This document shows positions 10,678 through 19,525 of a stretch of 42,127 bases of DNA, in pieces (position 1 is the stretch's first letter; every line of letters starts with the position of its first letter). The notes below the pieces were generated by a model. That model ran no database searches. It was not told the origin of the DNA and was given only the letters and a program-made list of their open reading frames with translations. Source of the stretch: Nocardia cerradoensis NBRC 101014 (lineage in GTDB: Bacteria; Actinomycetota; Actinomycetes; Mycobacteriales; Mycobacteriaceae); assembly GCF_000308535.1 (NCBI RefSeq), contig NZ_BAFW01000079.1, forward strand, positions 1 to 42,127, given 5' to 3'. A program made the translations under genes and the position numbers.

Positions 10678-11520
10678 GTGACCGCCGCCGTCTCCGACCC
10701 GGCCGCGCTGCTCGCGACGGCGAGCGAGATATTGGACGGTGCGGCACCGCGTTTCGTCGAAGGGCTGGGGGCGCCGAGCGCGGTCCAGAAGGGCCGCGGC
10801 GACTTCGCCACCGCACTGGATCTGGAACTCGAGCGCACGCTGTCGCAACAGCTGGCCGAGCGCACCGGAATTCCGGTGCACGGTGAGGAATTCGGGGGAC
10901 CGGAACTGAGTTCGGGCACCGCGTGGGTGCTCGACCCCATCGACGGCACCTTCAACTACTCCGCGGGCCATCCGCTGTCGGCGATGCTGCTGGCGCTGGT
11001 GGCCGACGGACAGCCCGTCCTCGGACTGACCTGGCTGCCGCTGCTGGACCGCCGCTACGCCGCGGCGGCCGGTGGCCCGCTGCTGCTCAACGGAAAACCG
11101 TTGCCGCCCTTGGAACCCGGCCGACTCGCGGAGTCGATGATCGGCTTCGGCGCGTTCAACATCGACGCCCACGGCCGGATCCCGGGCCGGTTCCGCTTCG
11201 ACCTGCTGGGTGCGCTGAGCCGGTTGTCGAGCCGGGTGCGCATGCACGGATCCACCGGCATCGACCTGGCCTACACCGCCTCCGGGGTGCTGGGCGGCGC
11301 GGTCGTCTTCGGCCACCATCCGTGGGACAACGCCGCCGGAGTGGCGCTGGTACGCGCCGCGGGCGGTGTGGTGACCGATCTGCGCGGCGAAGAATGGTCG
11401 ATCACCTCGCGGTCGGTGCTGGCCGCCGCGCCCGGGGTGCACGAAGAACTCCTGGACATGATCGACAGCGCCGTCGACCGCGCCTCCGAGCGCAACGAGA
11501 ATTCGGAAGGGACGCAATGA
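10678..11520 (+). CDS. impA: Inositol-monophosphatase family phosphatase in his operon (ImpA; histidinol-phosphatase candidate)
   Basis: The 280-residue protein has the metal-binding motifs of the IMPase superfamily: [20 protein letters not shown] and [18 protein letters not shown]. These enzymes remove phosphate from inositol phosphate, fructose bisphosphate or histidinol phosphate with Mg. A homologue lies between hisA and hisF in Mycobacterium and Corynebacterium. HisB here has no phosphatase domain, so this gene is a candidate for the missing histidinol phosphatase, although the corynebacterial HisN is a different member of the same family. Inositol phosphate hydrolysis for phosphatidylinositol synthesis is the alternative. 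GTG at 10678 follows the priA stop by one base, and the stop overlaps the hisF ATG. Confidence 0.88.
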   Translation: MTAAVSDPAALLATASEILDGAAPRFVEGLGAPSAVQKGRGDFATALDLELERTLSQQLAERTGIPVHGEEFGGPELSSGTAWVLDPIDGTFNYSAGHPLSAMLLALVADGQPVLGLTWLPLLDRRYAAAAGGPLLLNGKPLPPLEPGRLAESMIGFGAFNIDAHGRIPGRFRFDLLGALSRLSSRVRMHGSTGIDLAYTASGVLGGAVVFGHHPWDNAAGVALVRAAGGVVTDLRGEEWSITSRSVLAAAPGVHEELLDMIDSAVDRASERNENSEGTQ

Positions 11521-12290
11521 CTCTGGCGGTACGCGTGATTCCGTGCCTGGACGTCGACGCCGGCCGGGTGGTCAAGGGCGTGAACTTCGAGAATCTGCGC
11601 GATGCGGGCGACCCGGTGGAACTGGCCGCCGCCTACGACGCCCAAGGCGCCGACGAGCTCACCTTCCTCGACGTCACGGCCTCGAGCGGCGATCGGGGCA
11701 CCATGATCGACGTGGTGACCCGCACCGCCGAGCAGATCTTCATCCCGCTCACCGTGGGCGGCGGCGTGCGCACCGTCGAGGATGTGGACCGGCTGCTGCG
11801 CGCGGGCGCGGACAAGGTGTCGGTGAACACCGCGGCGATCGCGAACCCGGAGATCCTGCGCGAGATGTCGCAGCGCTTCGGCTCCCAGTGCATCGTGTTG
11901 TCGGTGGATGCGCGCCGCGTGCCCGACACCGGCTCGCCGACCCCGTCCGGGTGGGAGGTGACCACCCACGGCGGCAAACGCGGCACCGGCATCGACGCGG
12001 TGGAGTGGGCGGAGCGCGGCGCCGAACTCGGAGTCGGGGAGATCCTGCTCAACTCGATGGACGCCGACGGCACCAAGGGCGGTTTCGACCTGCCGATGAT
12101 CAGCGCGGTGCGTGCCGCCGTCTCGGTGCCGATCATCGCCAGCGGCGGCGCCGGCGAGGTCGACCATTTCGCCCCCGCGGTGCGGACCGGCGCCGACGCG
12201 GTATTGGCCGCGAGCGTCTTCCACTTCGGCGACCTGACGATTCCGCAGGTCAAAGACGCGATGCGGACCGAGGGCATCACCGTCCGCTGA
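11517..12290 (+). CDS. hisF: Imidazole glycerol phosphate synthase, cyclase subunit
   Basis: HisF closes the imidazole ring with ammonia from HisH and releases AICAR to purine synthesis. The 257-residue barrel has both catalytic aspartates, Asp12 in [14 protein letters not shown] and Asp131 in LSVDARRV, and the phosphate-binding motifs [19 protein letters not shown] and IASGGAGE. It starts inside the ATGA overlap with impA (11517-11520), so it is translated with it. Its partner hisH lies about 2.3 kb upstream, beyond the antisense gene. Confidence 0.97.
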   Translation: MTLAVRVIPCLDVDAGRVVKGVNFENLRDAGDPVELAAAYDAQGADELTFLDVTASSGDRGTMIDVVTRTAEQIFIPLTVGGGVRTVEDVDRLLRAGADKVSVNTAAIANPEILREMSQRFGSQCIVLSVDARRVPDTGSPTPSGWEVTTHGGKRGTGIDAVEWAERGAELGVGEILLNSMDADGTKGGFDLPMISAVRAAVSVPIIASGGAGEVDHFAPAVRTGADAVLAASVFHFGDLTIPQVKDAMRTEGITVR

Positions 12291-12344
12291 GGACGAGCAG
12301 CACCCTCGGCAGACGCCAACGGCACCGACAGGACAGGTATAACG

Positions 12345-12698
12345 ATGGGTATGAGTTTGGATCCCGCCGTCGCCGCCCGGCTCAAGCGCAACGAGGCGGG
12401 CCTGGTCGCGGCGATCGCGCAGGAACGCGGCACCGGCGACGTGCTGATGATGGCGTGGATGGACGACGAGGCCCTGGCCCGCACCCTCGCCACCCGCAAG
12501 GCCACCTACTACTCGCGTTCGCGGCAGCAGTACTGGGTCAAGGGCGAGACGTCGGGGCATACGCAGTACGTGCACGAGGTGCGGCTGGACTGTGACGGCG
12601 ATGCCGTACTGCTGATCGTCGACCAGCAGGGCGCGGCCTGCCACACCGGCACCCACACCTGCTGGGACGGGGATCTGCTGCTCGCCGACGCGACCTGA
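12345..12698 (+). CDS. hisI: Phosphoribosyl-AMP cyclohydrolase
   Basis: HisI opens the adenine ring of phosphoribosyl-AMP, the third step of histidine synthesis. The 117-residue protein is monofunctional, without a HisE domain, as usual in actinobacteria. Diagnostic segments are [28 protein letters not shown], the metal-binding [11 protein letters not shown] and the cysteines in [14 protein letters not shown] at 12345 follows AGGACAGG; an in-frame ATG at 12351 is a near alternative. It lies 54 bases after hisF and is probably co-transcribed. It converges on a MarR regulator only five bases further on. Confidence 0.95.
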   Translation: MGMSLDPAVAARLKRNEAGLVAAIAQERGTGDVLMMAWMDDEALARTLATRKATYYSRSRQQYWVKGETSGHTQYVHEVRLDCDGDAVLLIVDQQGAACHTGTHTCWDGDLLLADAT

Positions 12699-12703
12699 AC
12701 CGG

Positions 12704-13228
12704 TCAGCCGGCCGCGCCGGCCGTGGCTTCGGCGGCCGGCGGGTCGGGCAGTCCGTCGGCGCGGCCGATACCCCGGGACAGACCCGCGTCGAGCTGCGCC
12801 ACGAGTGCCTCTCCGAGCGCGAGCAACTGGTCGACCTGCTCATCGTCGATGCCGTCGAAGACCAGCCCCCGCACTCCTTCCAGATAGGCGGGAGTGGCCT
12901 TCTGTACCTGTTCGAAACCCTCGTCGGTGAGCACCGCGTAGGCGCCGCGGCGGCCGCGCACCGCGTCCCGTCGCGCCCATCCCAGCCGCTCCAGCTTCGT
13001 CACCACATGCGACAACCGGGATAGCGATGCGTTTGCCCTGTTCGCCAGTTCGCTGAGTCGCAGGCGATGTCCGGGCTCCTCGGACAGCAGGGCCATCAGA
13101 AAGTACTCGAAATGCGTCATCCCGGCTTCGCGTTGCAGCTGGGTGTCCATCGCCGCGGGTAATCGCGTGGTCAGCGCGACCAGAGTCCGCCACGCTCGCC
13201 GTTCGGTGGGATTGAGCCATTCCGTCAC
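12704..13228 (-). CDS. MarR-family transcriptional regulator
   Basis: The 174-residue protein has the winged helix of MarR regulators: MTHFEYFLMALLSEEPGHRLRLSELANRANASLSRLSHVVTKLERLGWARRD covers the DNA-binding helices, followed by the wing RGRRGAYAVLTDEG. The C-terminal helices would form the dimer interface. It would act as a ligand-responsive dimeric repressor; the target is unknown and the nearest divergent DNA holds no gene start for over 1.4 kb on the plus strand. GTG at 13228 is chosen because AGAGAGG precedes it and the family N-terminus starts at TEWLNPTERRAWRT; a longer frame upstream lacks similarity. Confidence 0.88.
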   Translation of the reverse strand: MTEWLNPTERRAWRTLVALTTRLPAAMDTQLQREAGMTHFEYFLMALLSEEPGHRLRLSELANRANASLSRLSHVVTKLERLGWARRDAVRGRRGAYAVLTDEGFEQVQKATPAYLEGVRGLVFDGIDDEQVDQLLALGEALVAQLDAGLSRGIGRADGLPDPPAAEATAGAAG

Positions 13229-13378
13229 TTCGCGCCCTCTCTTGCAGCCCAGTGACGTAAATCGCAGTTCACCGTCACTCGCGACCAACAAGTTTGCCAC
13301 GACTTCGCTCGATGGTCAGCCCGGTTGCCGGTGACGTGACAGCTATCACGCCGGGGCGCGATTGCGACGCTGTCGGGT

Positions 13379-13975
13379 TCACTCCTTGATATCGCCTGGT
13401 GGCCGCGTGGCGTTAGCGGTATCGGGTGCGGTGACCACGCCGGCCTCGGCACGGCGGGCCGAGCGGGCCCGCCACTGTTTGCGTAGCAGTAGCACGAGCA
13501 GGATCACGAAGATCGCCGCCGCCACGATGGCGCCGACCAGCGAGGCGCCGCGGAAGCCGGGCGCGTCGACGTCGAGGACGCGTTCCCCGGCGTGTGCGGC
13601 GCTGTTGCCGCCCAGCACGATGGTCAGCGTCATCAGATTGGGCAGCGCCACGATCAACGCCAGCACCGCCGCCGCGCCGGCGGCGAATTTGCCGGCTCGG
13701 GTGCGCCACACCCGTACCGCGCCCAGCAGGAGCAGCAGGGGGATCAGCGTGCACAGGAAGCCGACCGCCAGCCCCGACCAGATGCCCTGGGCGAAGCTGC
13801 CGTGCCCGGACATGCCGGCGATCCGCTGCGCCCACCAGCGCGGAATGAAGGCCGACAGCACGAAATAGGCGACGACCAGCACGATGATGACCGCGAGCAG
13901 GCCGAGGGCTCGATTCCGCCACACGGTGGCTCGGGGCTTGGTCCCGGAGTTCGTGAGGGAGCTCGTCGATGTCAT
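13379..13975 (-). CDS. Four-helix membrane protein, function unknown
   Basis: The 198-residue protein has four strongly hydrophobic segments, near residues 25-47, 66-90, 98-122 and 148-172, and a basic tail (LLRKQWRARSARRAEAG). The loop after the third segment contains HAGERVLDVDAPGFRG. I recognise no enzyme or transporter motif. ATG at 13975 has a TACGCT -10 box six bases upstream and no ribosome site, so it is probably leaderless. It follows the peroxiredoxin gene on the same strand but a hairpin at 14042-14057 separates them. Mycobacterium has a chaA-type antiporter at the matching place, which this protein does not resemble. Confidence 0.75.
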   Translation of the reverse strand: MTSTSSLTNSGTKPRATVWRNRALGLLAVIIVLVVAYFVLSAFIPRWWAQRIAGMSGHGSFAQGIWSGLAVGFLCTLIPLLLLLGAVRVWRTRAGKFAAGAAAVLALIVALPNLMTLTIVLGGNSAAHAGERVLDVDAPGFRGASLVGAIVAAAIFVILLVLLLRKQWRARSARRAEAGVVTAPDTANATRPPGDIKE

Positions 13976-13981
13976 GAATCC

Positions 13982-13987
13982 AGCGTA
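13982..13987 (-). promoter_or_regulatory. -10 box TACGCT, leaderless start of the membrane protein gene
   Basis: On the reverse strand TACGCT is followed by six bases and then the ATG at 13975. No Shine-Dalgarno sequence is visible. Confidence 0.45.
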
Positions 13988-14020
13988 TGCGCGGTGCGCG
14001 CGCCGACGCCGGGAGAATCG

Positions 14021-14057
14021 CGCCGTGTCACGGCGTCGATGCGCCCTCACCAGGGCG
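14021..14057 (-). terminator. Hairpin pair between bcp and the membrane protein gene
   Basis: Two inverted repeats lie in the 129-base gap. CGCCCT and AGGGCG (14042-14057) surround a four-base loop. CGCCGTG-T-CACGGCG (14021-14035) is nearly perfectly palindromic. The first is a candidate terminator for bcp on the reverse strand; the second could be a second stem or an operator. There is no clear T-run. Confidence 0.4.
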
Positions 14058-14104
14058 AAAGGGGGCGCACCCGAAGGCGAGCCGGGGTGTGTCGAGCGGG
14101 CGTT

Positions 14105-14581
14105 TCAGGACCGGTGCTCGCGCAGGGCGGCCAGCGCGGCGTCGGCGTGGACGTTGGCGCGCAGTTCCCCCGAGATCACCGCGAGGACGGTGCGGTCGGT
14201 GTCGATCACGAAGGTCTGGCGCTTCACCGGCAGGAAGTTGCCGAGCAGACCGCCGATCGCCCCGGAACGCTTGACGCCGAACCGTTCCGCCACCGCACCG
14301 TCGCGATCGGACAGCAGCGGATAGCCCAGGGTCTGCGACTGGGCGAAACCGGCCTGGGTGTCGACCGAATCGGTGCTGATTCCCGCGCAACTGGCGCCCA
14401 GGGCCGCGAATTCGCTTGTCAGATCACGGAAATGGCAGGCTTCCGCGGTGCACACGGGGGTGTTGGCGGCGGGGAAGAAGAACAGCGTCAGCGGTCCGTC
14501 GGCCAGCAACGAATCCAGCGACCGGACGGTGCCGGTCTGGTCGGGAAGTTCGAACCCGGGTGCGCGCTGGCCTTTTTTCAC
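14105..14581 (-). CDS. bcp: Peroxiredoxin, BCP/PrxQ type
   Basis: This thiol peroxidase would reduce hydrogen peroxide and organic hydroperoxides, with electrons from thioredoxin. The 158-residue protein has the Prx core with peroxidatic and resolving Cys five residues apart ([14 protein letters not shown]), the arrangement of atypical two-Cys PrxQ enzymes, followed by GISTDS, YPLLSD and the C-terminal TFVIDTD. GTG at 14581 is preferred over an upstream GTG at 14605 because the homologue next to trpE in M. tuberculosis (bcpB) starts at the equivalent residue and a TACCCT box lies seven bases before it. It is divergent from trpE, as in mycobacteria. Confidence 0.92.
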   Translation of the reverse strand: MKKGQRAPGFELPDQTGTVRSLDSLLADGPLTLFFFPAANTPVCTAEACHFRDLTSEFAALGASCAGISTDSVDTQAGFAQSQTLGYPLLSDRDGAVAERFGVKRSGAIGGLLGNFLPVKRQTFVIDTDRTVLAVISGELRANVHADAALAALREHRS

Positions 14582-14588
14582 AATCGCG

Positions 14589-14594
14589 AGGGTA
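14589..14594 (-). promoter_or_regulatory. -10 box TACCCT, leaderless start of bcp
   Basis: On the reverse strand TACCCT is followed by seven bases and then the GTG at 14581, which supports this start choice over the GTG at 14605. Confidence 0.45.
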
Positions 14595-14679
14595 CCGGTC
14601 GGCACCCTCGCCCGGTACCCGTCGCGGACCGCGTGTGGGTCGCGACGGGGCCAGGGAATCTCGGTTGCGGCCGACTGGA

Positions 14680-16257
14680 ATGATGAGCGATATGCACGGC
14701 GCCGCATTCGACCGTCCGGAAACCGCAACCACCACCACCCGGGACCAGTTCCGCGTGCTGGCGGCCGCGCACCGCGTGGTGCCGGTGACGCGCAAGGTGC
14801 TGGCGGATTCGGAGACCCCGCTGTCCGCCTACCGGAAGCTGGCCGCGGACCGGCCGGGCACCTTCCTGCTGGAGTCGGCCGAGAACGGTCGTTCGTGGTC
14901 GCGCTGGTCGTTCATCGGCGCCGGCAGCCCCACCGCACTGACGGTCGTCGACGGCCAGGCGGCGTGGCTGGGCGCCACACCCGCCGACGCACCGGCCGGC
15001 GGTGACCCGCTGGAGGCGCTGCACGACACCCTGGAACTGCTGCGCACCGAGCGCCTGCCCGGCCTGCCGCCGCTGACCGGCGGCCTGGTCGGCTATCTCG
15101 GCTACGACATCGTGCGCCGCATCGAACGACTGCCGGAGCTGACCACCGACGATCTGCGGGTTCCGGAGATGGTGCTGCTGCTCGCGGCGGATCTGGCCGC
15201 CTTCGACCATCACGAGGGCGCGATCACGCTGATCGCCAACGCGGTGAACTGGAACGGCACCGACGAACGCGTGGACGAGGCCTACGACGACGCCGTCGCC
15301 CGGCTCGACCGGATGACCGCGGCGCTGGCCGCGCCCGCCGAATCGACCGTCTCCGTCTTCGACCGTCCCGAGCCGGACTACATCCGCCGCCGCACCAGCG
15401 AGGACTTCGGTGCGGGCGTGCGGCGGCTGGTCGGCGAGATCGAGGCCGGCGAGGCGTTCCAGGTGGTGTTGTCGCAGCGGTTCGAAATGGACTTCGACGG
15501 CGAACCGCGCGACGTCTACCGGATGCTGCGCGCCTCGAATCCGAGCCCGTACATGTATCTGATGCACATTCCCGACGGCGCGGGCGGCACCGCGTTCTCC
15601 ATCGTCGGCTCGAGTCCGGAATCGCTGGTGACGGTGAAAGACGGTGTGGCGACGACACATCCGATCGCCGGCACTCGGTGGCGCGGCGCCACCGAGGAGG
15701 ACGACGTGCTGCTCGAGAAGGATCTGCTCTCCGACGAGAAGGAGAACGCCGAACATCTGATGCTCGTCGACCTGGGCCGCAACGATCTGGGCCGGGTGTG
15801 CGAACCGGGGACCGTGCGCGTCACCGAATACCGCCACATCGAGCGCTACAGCCACGTCATGCATCTGGTGTCCACGGTCACCGGGCGGCTGGCGGCCGGT
15901 CGCATCGCCCTCGACGCCGTGCGCGCCTGCTTCCCGGCCGGCACGCTCTCCGGTGCGCCGAAGGTGCGGGCGATGGAGTTGATCGAGGAGAACGAGCCCA
16001 CCCGCCGCGGTGTCTACGCCGGGGTCGTCGGCTACCTCGACTTCGCCGGCGACGCCGATACCGCGATCGCGATCCGCACCGCGCTGCTCAAGGACGGCAT
16101 CGCCTATGTGCAGGCCGGTGCCGGCATCGTCGCCGACTCCCAGCCCGACTACGAGGACGAGGAGTCGCGCAACAAGGCGATGGCCGTGCTCAAGGCCGTC
16201 GCCGCCGCGCGCACCGTGCGCACCTTCACCCCCGAACCCGACGGCACTCTGCTATGA
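14680..16257 (+). CDS. trpE: Anthranilate synthase component I
   Basis: TrpE converts chorismate and ammonia (from TrpG) to anthranilate, the first committed step to tryptophan. The 525-residue protein has the N-terminal feedback site ([19 protein letters not shown], with the LLES motif for tryptophan binding) and the chorismate-binding domain with [51 protein letters not shown] and YVQAGAGIV. It should be tryptophan-inhibited. ATG codons at 14680, 14683 and 14692 are all in frame and none has a good ribosome site; similarity to the M. tuberculosis enzyme starts after them. trpG is not in the window. The stop overlaps an ATG at 16254 that begins the next gene. No Trp-rich leader peptide is visible in the 98-base gap before it. 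Confidence 0.97.
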   Translation: MMSDMHGAAFDRPETATTTTRDQFRVLAAAHRVVPVTRKVLADSETPLSAYRKLAADRPGTFLLESAENGRSWSRWSFIGAGSPTALTVVDGQAAWLGATPADAPAGGDPLEALHDTLELLRTERLPGLPPLTGGLVGYLGYDIVRRIERLPELTTDDLRVPEMVLLLAADLAAFDHHEGAITLIANAVNWNGTDERVDEAYDDAVARLDRMTAALAAPAESTVSVFDRPEPDYIRRRTSEDFGAGVRRLVGEIEAGEAFQVVLSQRFEMDFDGEPRDVYRMLRASNPSPYMYLMHIPDGAGGTAFSIVGSSPESLVTVKDGVATTHPIAGTRWRGATEEDDVLLEKDLLSDEKENAEHLMLVDLGRNDLGRVCEPGTVRVTEYRHIERYSHVMHLVSTVTGRLAAGRIALDAVRACFPAGTLSGAPKVRAMELIEENEPTRRGVYAGVVGYLDFAGDADTAIAIRTALLKDGIAYVQAGAGIVADSQPDYEDEESRNKAMAVLKAVAAARTVRTFTPEPDGTLL

Positions 16258-17278
16258 GCAACCCGGAATCCGATCCAGCCCAACGACATTCGCCGGACCG
16301 CCCGGAAGGCACGGCCGCCCGGGCACGAACGGCACGTCGCCCACCGCGGCGAGCCCCCGGCGGTCCGATGCCGGCAGCTCCGCCGCCGATCGCGCGCCGG
16401 TTCCACCGAGCGCCGACCGCGATCCGATCCGTTCCGGCCCGGGTGACGAAGGTGCGGGCGCAGATGCCGCCGCGGCTGGACGGCGCGACGACCCGTCCGC
16501 CCCGCGGACCGGCGACGGTGACCCCGACCGCTACGTTCCCGAGACCGATACCGGTGAGGCCGAGAACCCGCCCGCGAGACGCGCCCGCCCGGTGCTGCCG
16601 GTCCTGCTGCTCGCGATCGGCGCGGCCGCGCTGTGGGGCTCCTCGCGCATGACCTGGGTGACACTGCGGTCCTCCGACGGTCTGACCGAACCGCGCACCC
16701 AGCATCTCGACGGCGGTCTCTGGTTCGGCGCGCTGACGCCGCTGGCGCTGGTGCTGCTGGCATCGATCGCGGCCGTGTTCGCCACCAAGGGCTGGCTGCG
16801 CCGGCTGATCGGCGTCGTGGTGGCGCTGGTCGCCGCGGTCGCCGCGGTGCCCGGCCTGGCCCTGCTGACCCAGCACGGCAAGCTCGCCGAACGCGCCGCC
16901 CGGCTCGCCGAACTGCCCGCCCGCGCACATGTCGACGCGGCGACGGCGGCCACCTTCCCGGCCGCGCTCAGCGTCGTCGGTGCGCTCGCGGCCTTCGCCG
17001 CCGGAGTGCTGCTGGCCCGTATGCCGGAAACGACGGCCCGCATGTCGGGCAAGTACGACAACCCGGTGTTCCGCCGGGCCGCCGCCGCCGAACAGGTCGC
17101 CGAACTGCGCCGCACGGGCGAGACGTCGTCGGCGGCGAAGGCCGCCGACGCACCGCGCCCGGCGACGCCGGCCTCACCTCCGCATCCGGAGCCGGAGTCG
17201 GGCGAACTCTCGCAGCGCGTGCTGTGGGACGCGCTCGACGCGGGCGCCGATCCGACCGACGACGAGGCGGGCCGATGA
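16254..17278 (+). CDS. Trp-biosynthesis-associated membrane protein (TIGR02234/Rv1610-like), apparent frameshift near 16318
   Basis: The intact part is the frame ending at 17278. It has four membrane segments (about nt 16592-16640, 16720-16780, 16800-16870 and 16965-17020), the loop [28 protein letters not shown] after the last helix and the C-terminal [22 protein letters not shown], the signature ending of this family. It sits between trpE and trpC, as Rv1610 does; the function is unknown. The ATG at 16254 overlaps the trpE stop but lies in another frame. It reads [19 protein letters not shown] and must shift by one base near GCCCGGG (16318-16324) to continue as [11 protein letters not shown]. 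One added C restores a single frame. Without the shift, the only in-frame start is GTG at 16592, giving 228 residues that begin directly in the first helix. Confidence 0.72.
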
Positions 17279-17433
17279 GCGCTTTATCACGGCGCGCCGG
17301 GCGGCAGGCGTCACACCCCGCCGTCGGCTCGGCGAACACCTCCATTTACTCTTTATCAGCATCGGTGAGACAGCACCTGGGGGGATTCTCAGGTAGCAAG
17401 TCCGTCTCCCCAGAAAGGATTCGAGCCAGATGA
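17275..17433 (+). CDS. Small 52-residue reading frame coupled by ATGA to both neighbours, upstream of trpC
   Basis: ATG at 17275 overlaps the stop of the trp membrane gene, and the TGA at 17431-17433 overlaps the trpC ATG, so this frame exactly fills the gap with ATGA junctions on both sides. The product is Ser- and Arg-rich, with a [21 protein letters not shown] centre, no Trp, no Cys and no membrane segment. Third-position GC is high in the first 23 codons but drops afterwards, where two TTA, two AGA and one AGG codon occur. The same DNA contains a possible trpC promoter and two alternative hairpins. It may be a real small protein (S. coelicolor has an unrelated small trp-cluster protein, TrpM), a translated leader, or chance. 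I recognise no family. Confidence 0.35.
   Translation: MSALSRRAGRQASHPAVGSANTSIYSLSASVRQHLGGFSGSKSVSPERIRAR
17347..17352 (+). promoter_or_regulatory. trpC: Candidate -10 box TACTCT for an internal trpC promoter
   Basis: TACTCT lies in a local AT-rich patch (TTTACTCTTTATCAGC). It would start a transcript near 17359, with a leader of about 71 bases containing the alternative hairpins at 17375-17413. Confidence 0.35.
17375..17413 (+). promoter_or_regulatory. trpC: Two mutually exclusive hairpins just upstream of the trpC ribosome site
   Basis: Stem 1 pairs ACCTG (17375-17379) with CAGGT (17390-17394). Stem 2 pairs CTGGGGGGA (17377-17385) with TCTCCCCAG (17405-17413), nine pairs with one G-U. 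They share 17377-17379 and cannot form together. Stem 2 ends directly against the GAAAGGA ribosome site of trpC (17413-17419). This looks like a possible RNA switch. Confidence 0.35.
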
Positions 17434-18254
17434 CGGTACTCGACTCGATTCTCGACGGGGTCCGCGCGGATGTGGCCGCTCGGGAAGCCCTCCTGGATTT
17501 CCAGGCCGTCAAGAAGGCCGCCGCCGCGGCCCCCTCGCCGCGCGATGCGCTCGCCGCACTGCACGCGGACGGGATCGGAGTCATCGCCGAGGTCAAGCGC
17601 GCCAGCCCCTCGAAGGGTGAGCTCGCCGACATCCCGGATCCGGCCAGCCTGGCGAAGTCCTACGAGGACGGTGGCGCGCGCATCATCAGCGTGCTCACCG
17701 AGGGCCGCCGCTTCCACGGCTCGCTCGACGATCTGGACGCCGTTCGCGCGGTCGTCGACGTGCCGATTCTGCGCAAGGACTTCGTCGTCGGCCCGTACCA
17801 GATCCACGAGGCCCGGGCGCACGGTGCGGACGTGATCCTGTTGATCGTGGCCGCCCTGGAACAGGATGTCCTGGCCTCGCTCATCGATCGGACCGAATCG
17901 CTGGGTATGACCGCGCTGGTCGAGGTGCACACCGAGGAGGAGGCCGACCGGGCACTGACCGCCGGCGCCTCGGTCATCGGCGTGAACGCCCGCAACCTGA
18001 AGACCCTCGAGGTCGATCGGGACGTCTTCGCCCGCATCGCGCCCGGACTACCCACCGAGGTCATCCGGATCGCCGAGTCCGGTGTGAGCGGCACCGCCGA
18101 CCTGCTCGCCTACGCCGGCGCCGGCGCCGATGCGGTGCTGGTCGGTGAGAGCCTCGTGACCAGCGGTGATCCGCGTGCGGCCGTCTCCGAGCTGGTGACC
18201 GCCGGCACCCATCCGTCCTGCCCGCGTCCGCTGCGGCGGGGTGTCACCCGATGA
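17430..18254 (+). CDS. trpC: Indole-3-glycerol phosphate synthase
   Basis: TrpC closes the indole ring from carboxyphenylamino-deoxyribulose phosphate. The 274-residue barrel is monofunctional. It contains [13 protein letters not shown] (catalytic Lys), [62 protein letters not shown] and RIAESGVSG, covering the substrate and phosphate sites. The start follows GAAAGGA by ten bases. It ends with a short extra tail after THPSCP, and its stop overlaps trpB (18251-18254). trpD is not in the window. Confidence 0.96.
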   Translation: MTVLDSILDGVRADVAAREALLDFQAVKKAAAAAPSPRDALAALHADGIGVIAEVKRASPSKGELADIPDPASLAKSYEDGGARIISVLTEGRRFHGSLDDLDAVRAVVDVPILRKDFVVGPYQIHEARAHGADVILLIVAALEQDVLASLIDRTESLGMTALVEVHTEEEADRALTAGASVIGVNARNLKTLEVDRDVFARIAPGLPTEVIRIAESGVSGTADLLAYAGAGADAVLVGESLVTSGDPRAAVSELVTAGTHPSCPRPLRRGVTR

Positions 18255-19525
18255 CCGGCGTGCACGAGCAGCTGCCCCAGGCCAGCGAGGGAGTCACCCA
18301 TCGCAGCCACGAACCGGATATCGGTGGCCACTTCGGCGTCTACGGCGGCCGGCACGTGCCCGAGGCGCTGATGGCGGTGATCGAGGAGGTCTCCGCCGAA
18401 TACGACAAGTCGCGCCTGGATCCCGATTTCCTGGCCGAACTCGACCGGCTGCAGCGCGATTACGCGGGCCGGCCCTCACCGGTCTTCGAATGCAAGCGGC
18501 TCTCCGAGCACGCCGGCGGCGCCCGCATCCTGCTCAAGCGCGAGGATCTGAACCACACCGGTTCGCACAAGATCAACAATGTGCTGGGCCAGGCGCTGCT
18601 CGCTCAGCGGATGGGCAAGACCCGCGTCATCGCCGAGACCGGCGCCGGTCAGCACGGCGTCGCCACCGCCACCGCCTGTGCGCTGCTCGGCCTCGAATGC
18701 GTGATCTACATGGGCGCGGTCGACACCGCCCGCCAAGCGCTCAACGTCGCGCGGATGCGGCTGCTGGGCGCCGAGGTGGTGTCGGTGACCACCGGCTCGC
18801 AGACGTTGAAGGACGCGATCAACGAGGCGCTACGCGATTGGGTCACCAATGCCTCGGAGACCTACTACTGCTTCGGCACCGCGGCCGGCCCGCATCCGTT
18901 CCCGCTGATGGTGCGCGACTTCCAGCGCATCGTCGGCTTGGAGGCGCGGGTGCAGGTACAGACGCAGACCGGGCGCCTTCCCGACGCCGTGGTGGCGTGC
19001 GTGGGCGGTGGCTCGAACGCGATCGGCATCTTCCACCCGTTCCTCGACGACGAGGGCGTGCGGCTGGTCGGCTACGAGGCGGCCGGTGACGGTGTCGAAA
19101 CCGGAAGGCACGCAGCCACTTTCGCCGGTGGCCGCCCGGGTGCGTTCCAGGGCGCCTACTCGTACCTGCTGCAGGACGAGGACGGCCAGACCATCGAATC
19201 GCATTCCATCTCGGCCGGTTTGGACTATCCCGGCGTCGGACCCGAACACGCCTACCTCAAGGACATCGGCCGGGCCGAGTACCGGCCGATCACCGATGTC
19301 GAGGCGATGGACGCGCTGCTGCTGCTCTCGCGCACCGAAGGCATCATCCCGGCCATCGAATCGGCGCACGCGGTGGCCGGCGCGCTGCAGCTGGGCCGGG
19401 AATTGGGTTCGGGCGCAATCATTCTGGTGAATCTATCCGGACGTGGCGACAAGGACATGGATACCGCGGCGCGCTGGTTCGGCCTGTTCGACGACGCTGC
19501 CGCCCCGGAGGAGAATCGCTCGTGA
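18251..19525 (+). CDS. trpB: Tryptophan synthase beta chain
   Basis: TrpB joins indole (channelled from TrpA) with serine, using PLP. The 424-residue protein has the PLP lysine Lys107 in HTGSHKINN, the catalytic Glu129 in AETGAGQHG, the phosphate-binding glycine loop [10 protein letters not shown] and the C-terminal LSGRGDKD. The N-terminus has the usual actinobacterial extension before [15 protein letters not shown]. It overlaps trpC by ATGA and trpA by GTGA, giving translational coupling suitable for the 1:1 complex with TrpA. It is the canonical TrpB1 type rather than TrpB2. Confidence 0.97.
   Translation: MTGVHEQLPQASEGVTHRSHEPDIGGHFGVYGGRHVPEALMAVIEEVSAEYDKSRLDPDFLAELDRLQRDYAGRPSPVFECKRLSEHAGGARILLKREDLNHTGSHKINNVLGQALLAQRMGKTRVIAETGAGQHGVATATACALLGLECVIYMGAVDTARQALNVARMRLLGAEVVSVTTGSQTLKDAINEALRDWVTNASETYYCFGTAAGPHPFPLMVRDFQRIVGLEARVQVQTQTGRLPDAVVACVGGGSNAIGIFHPFLDDEGVRLVGYEAAGDGVETGRHAATFAGGRPGAFQGAYSYLLQDEDGQTIESHSISAGLDYPGVGPEHAYLKDIGRAEYRPITDVEAMDALLLLSRTEGIIPAIESAHAVAGALQLGRELGSGAIILVNLSGRGDKDMDTAARWFGLFDDAAAPEENRS

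Noticed and set aside
12710..12731. GCCGGC palindrome at the hisI/MarR convergence as a terminator
   Set aside because: It lies inside the MarR coding end and such GC repeats are frequent by chance at this base composition.
14582..14679. Tryptophan leader peptide before trpE
   Set aside because: The 98-base divergent gap contains no short frame with tandem Trp codons.
17281..17360. Two TTA codons as a sign of bldA-type control
   Set aside because: That control is known for Streptomyces. The TTA codons fall in DNA that may be promoter rather than coding, so the idea is not supported here.
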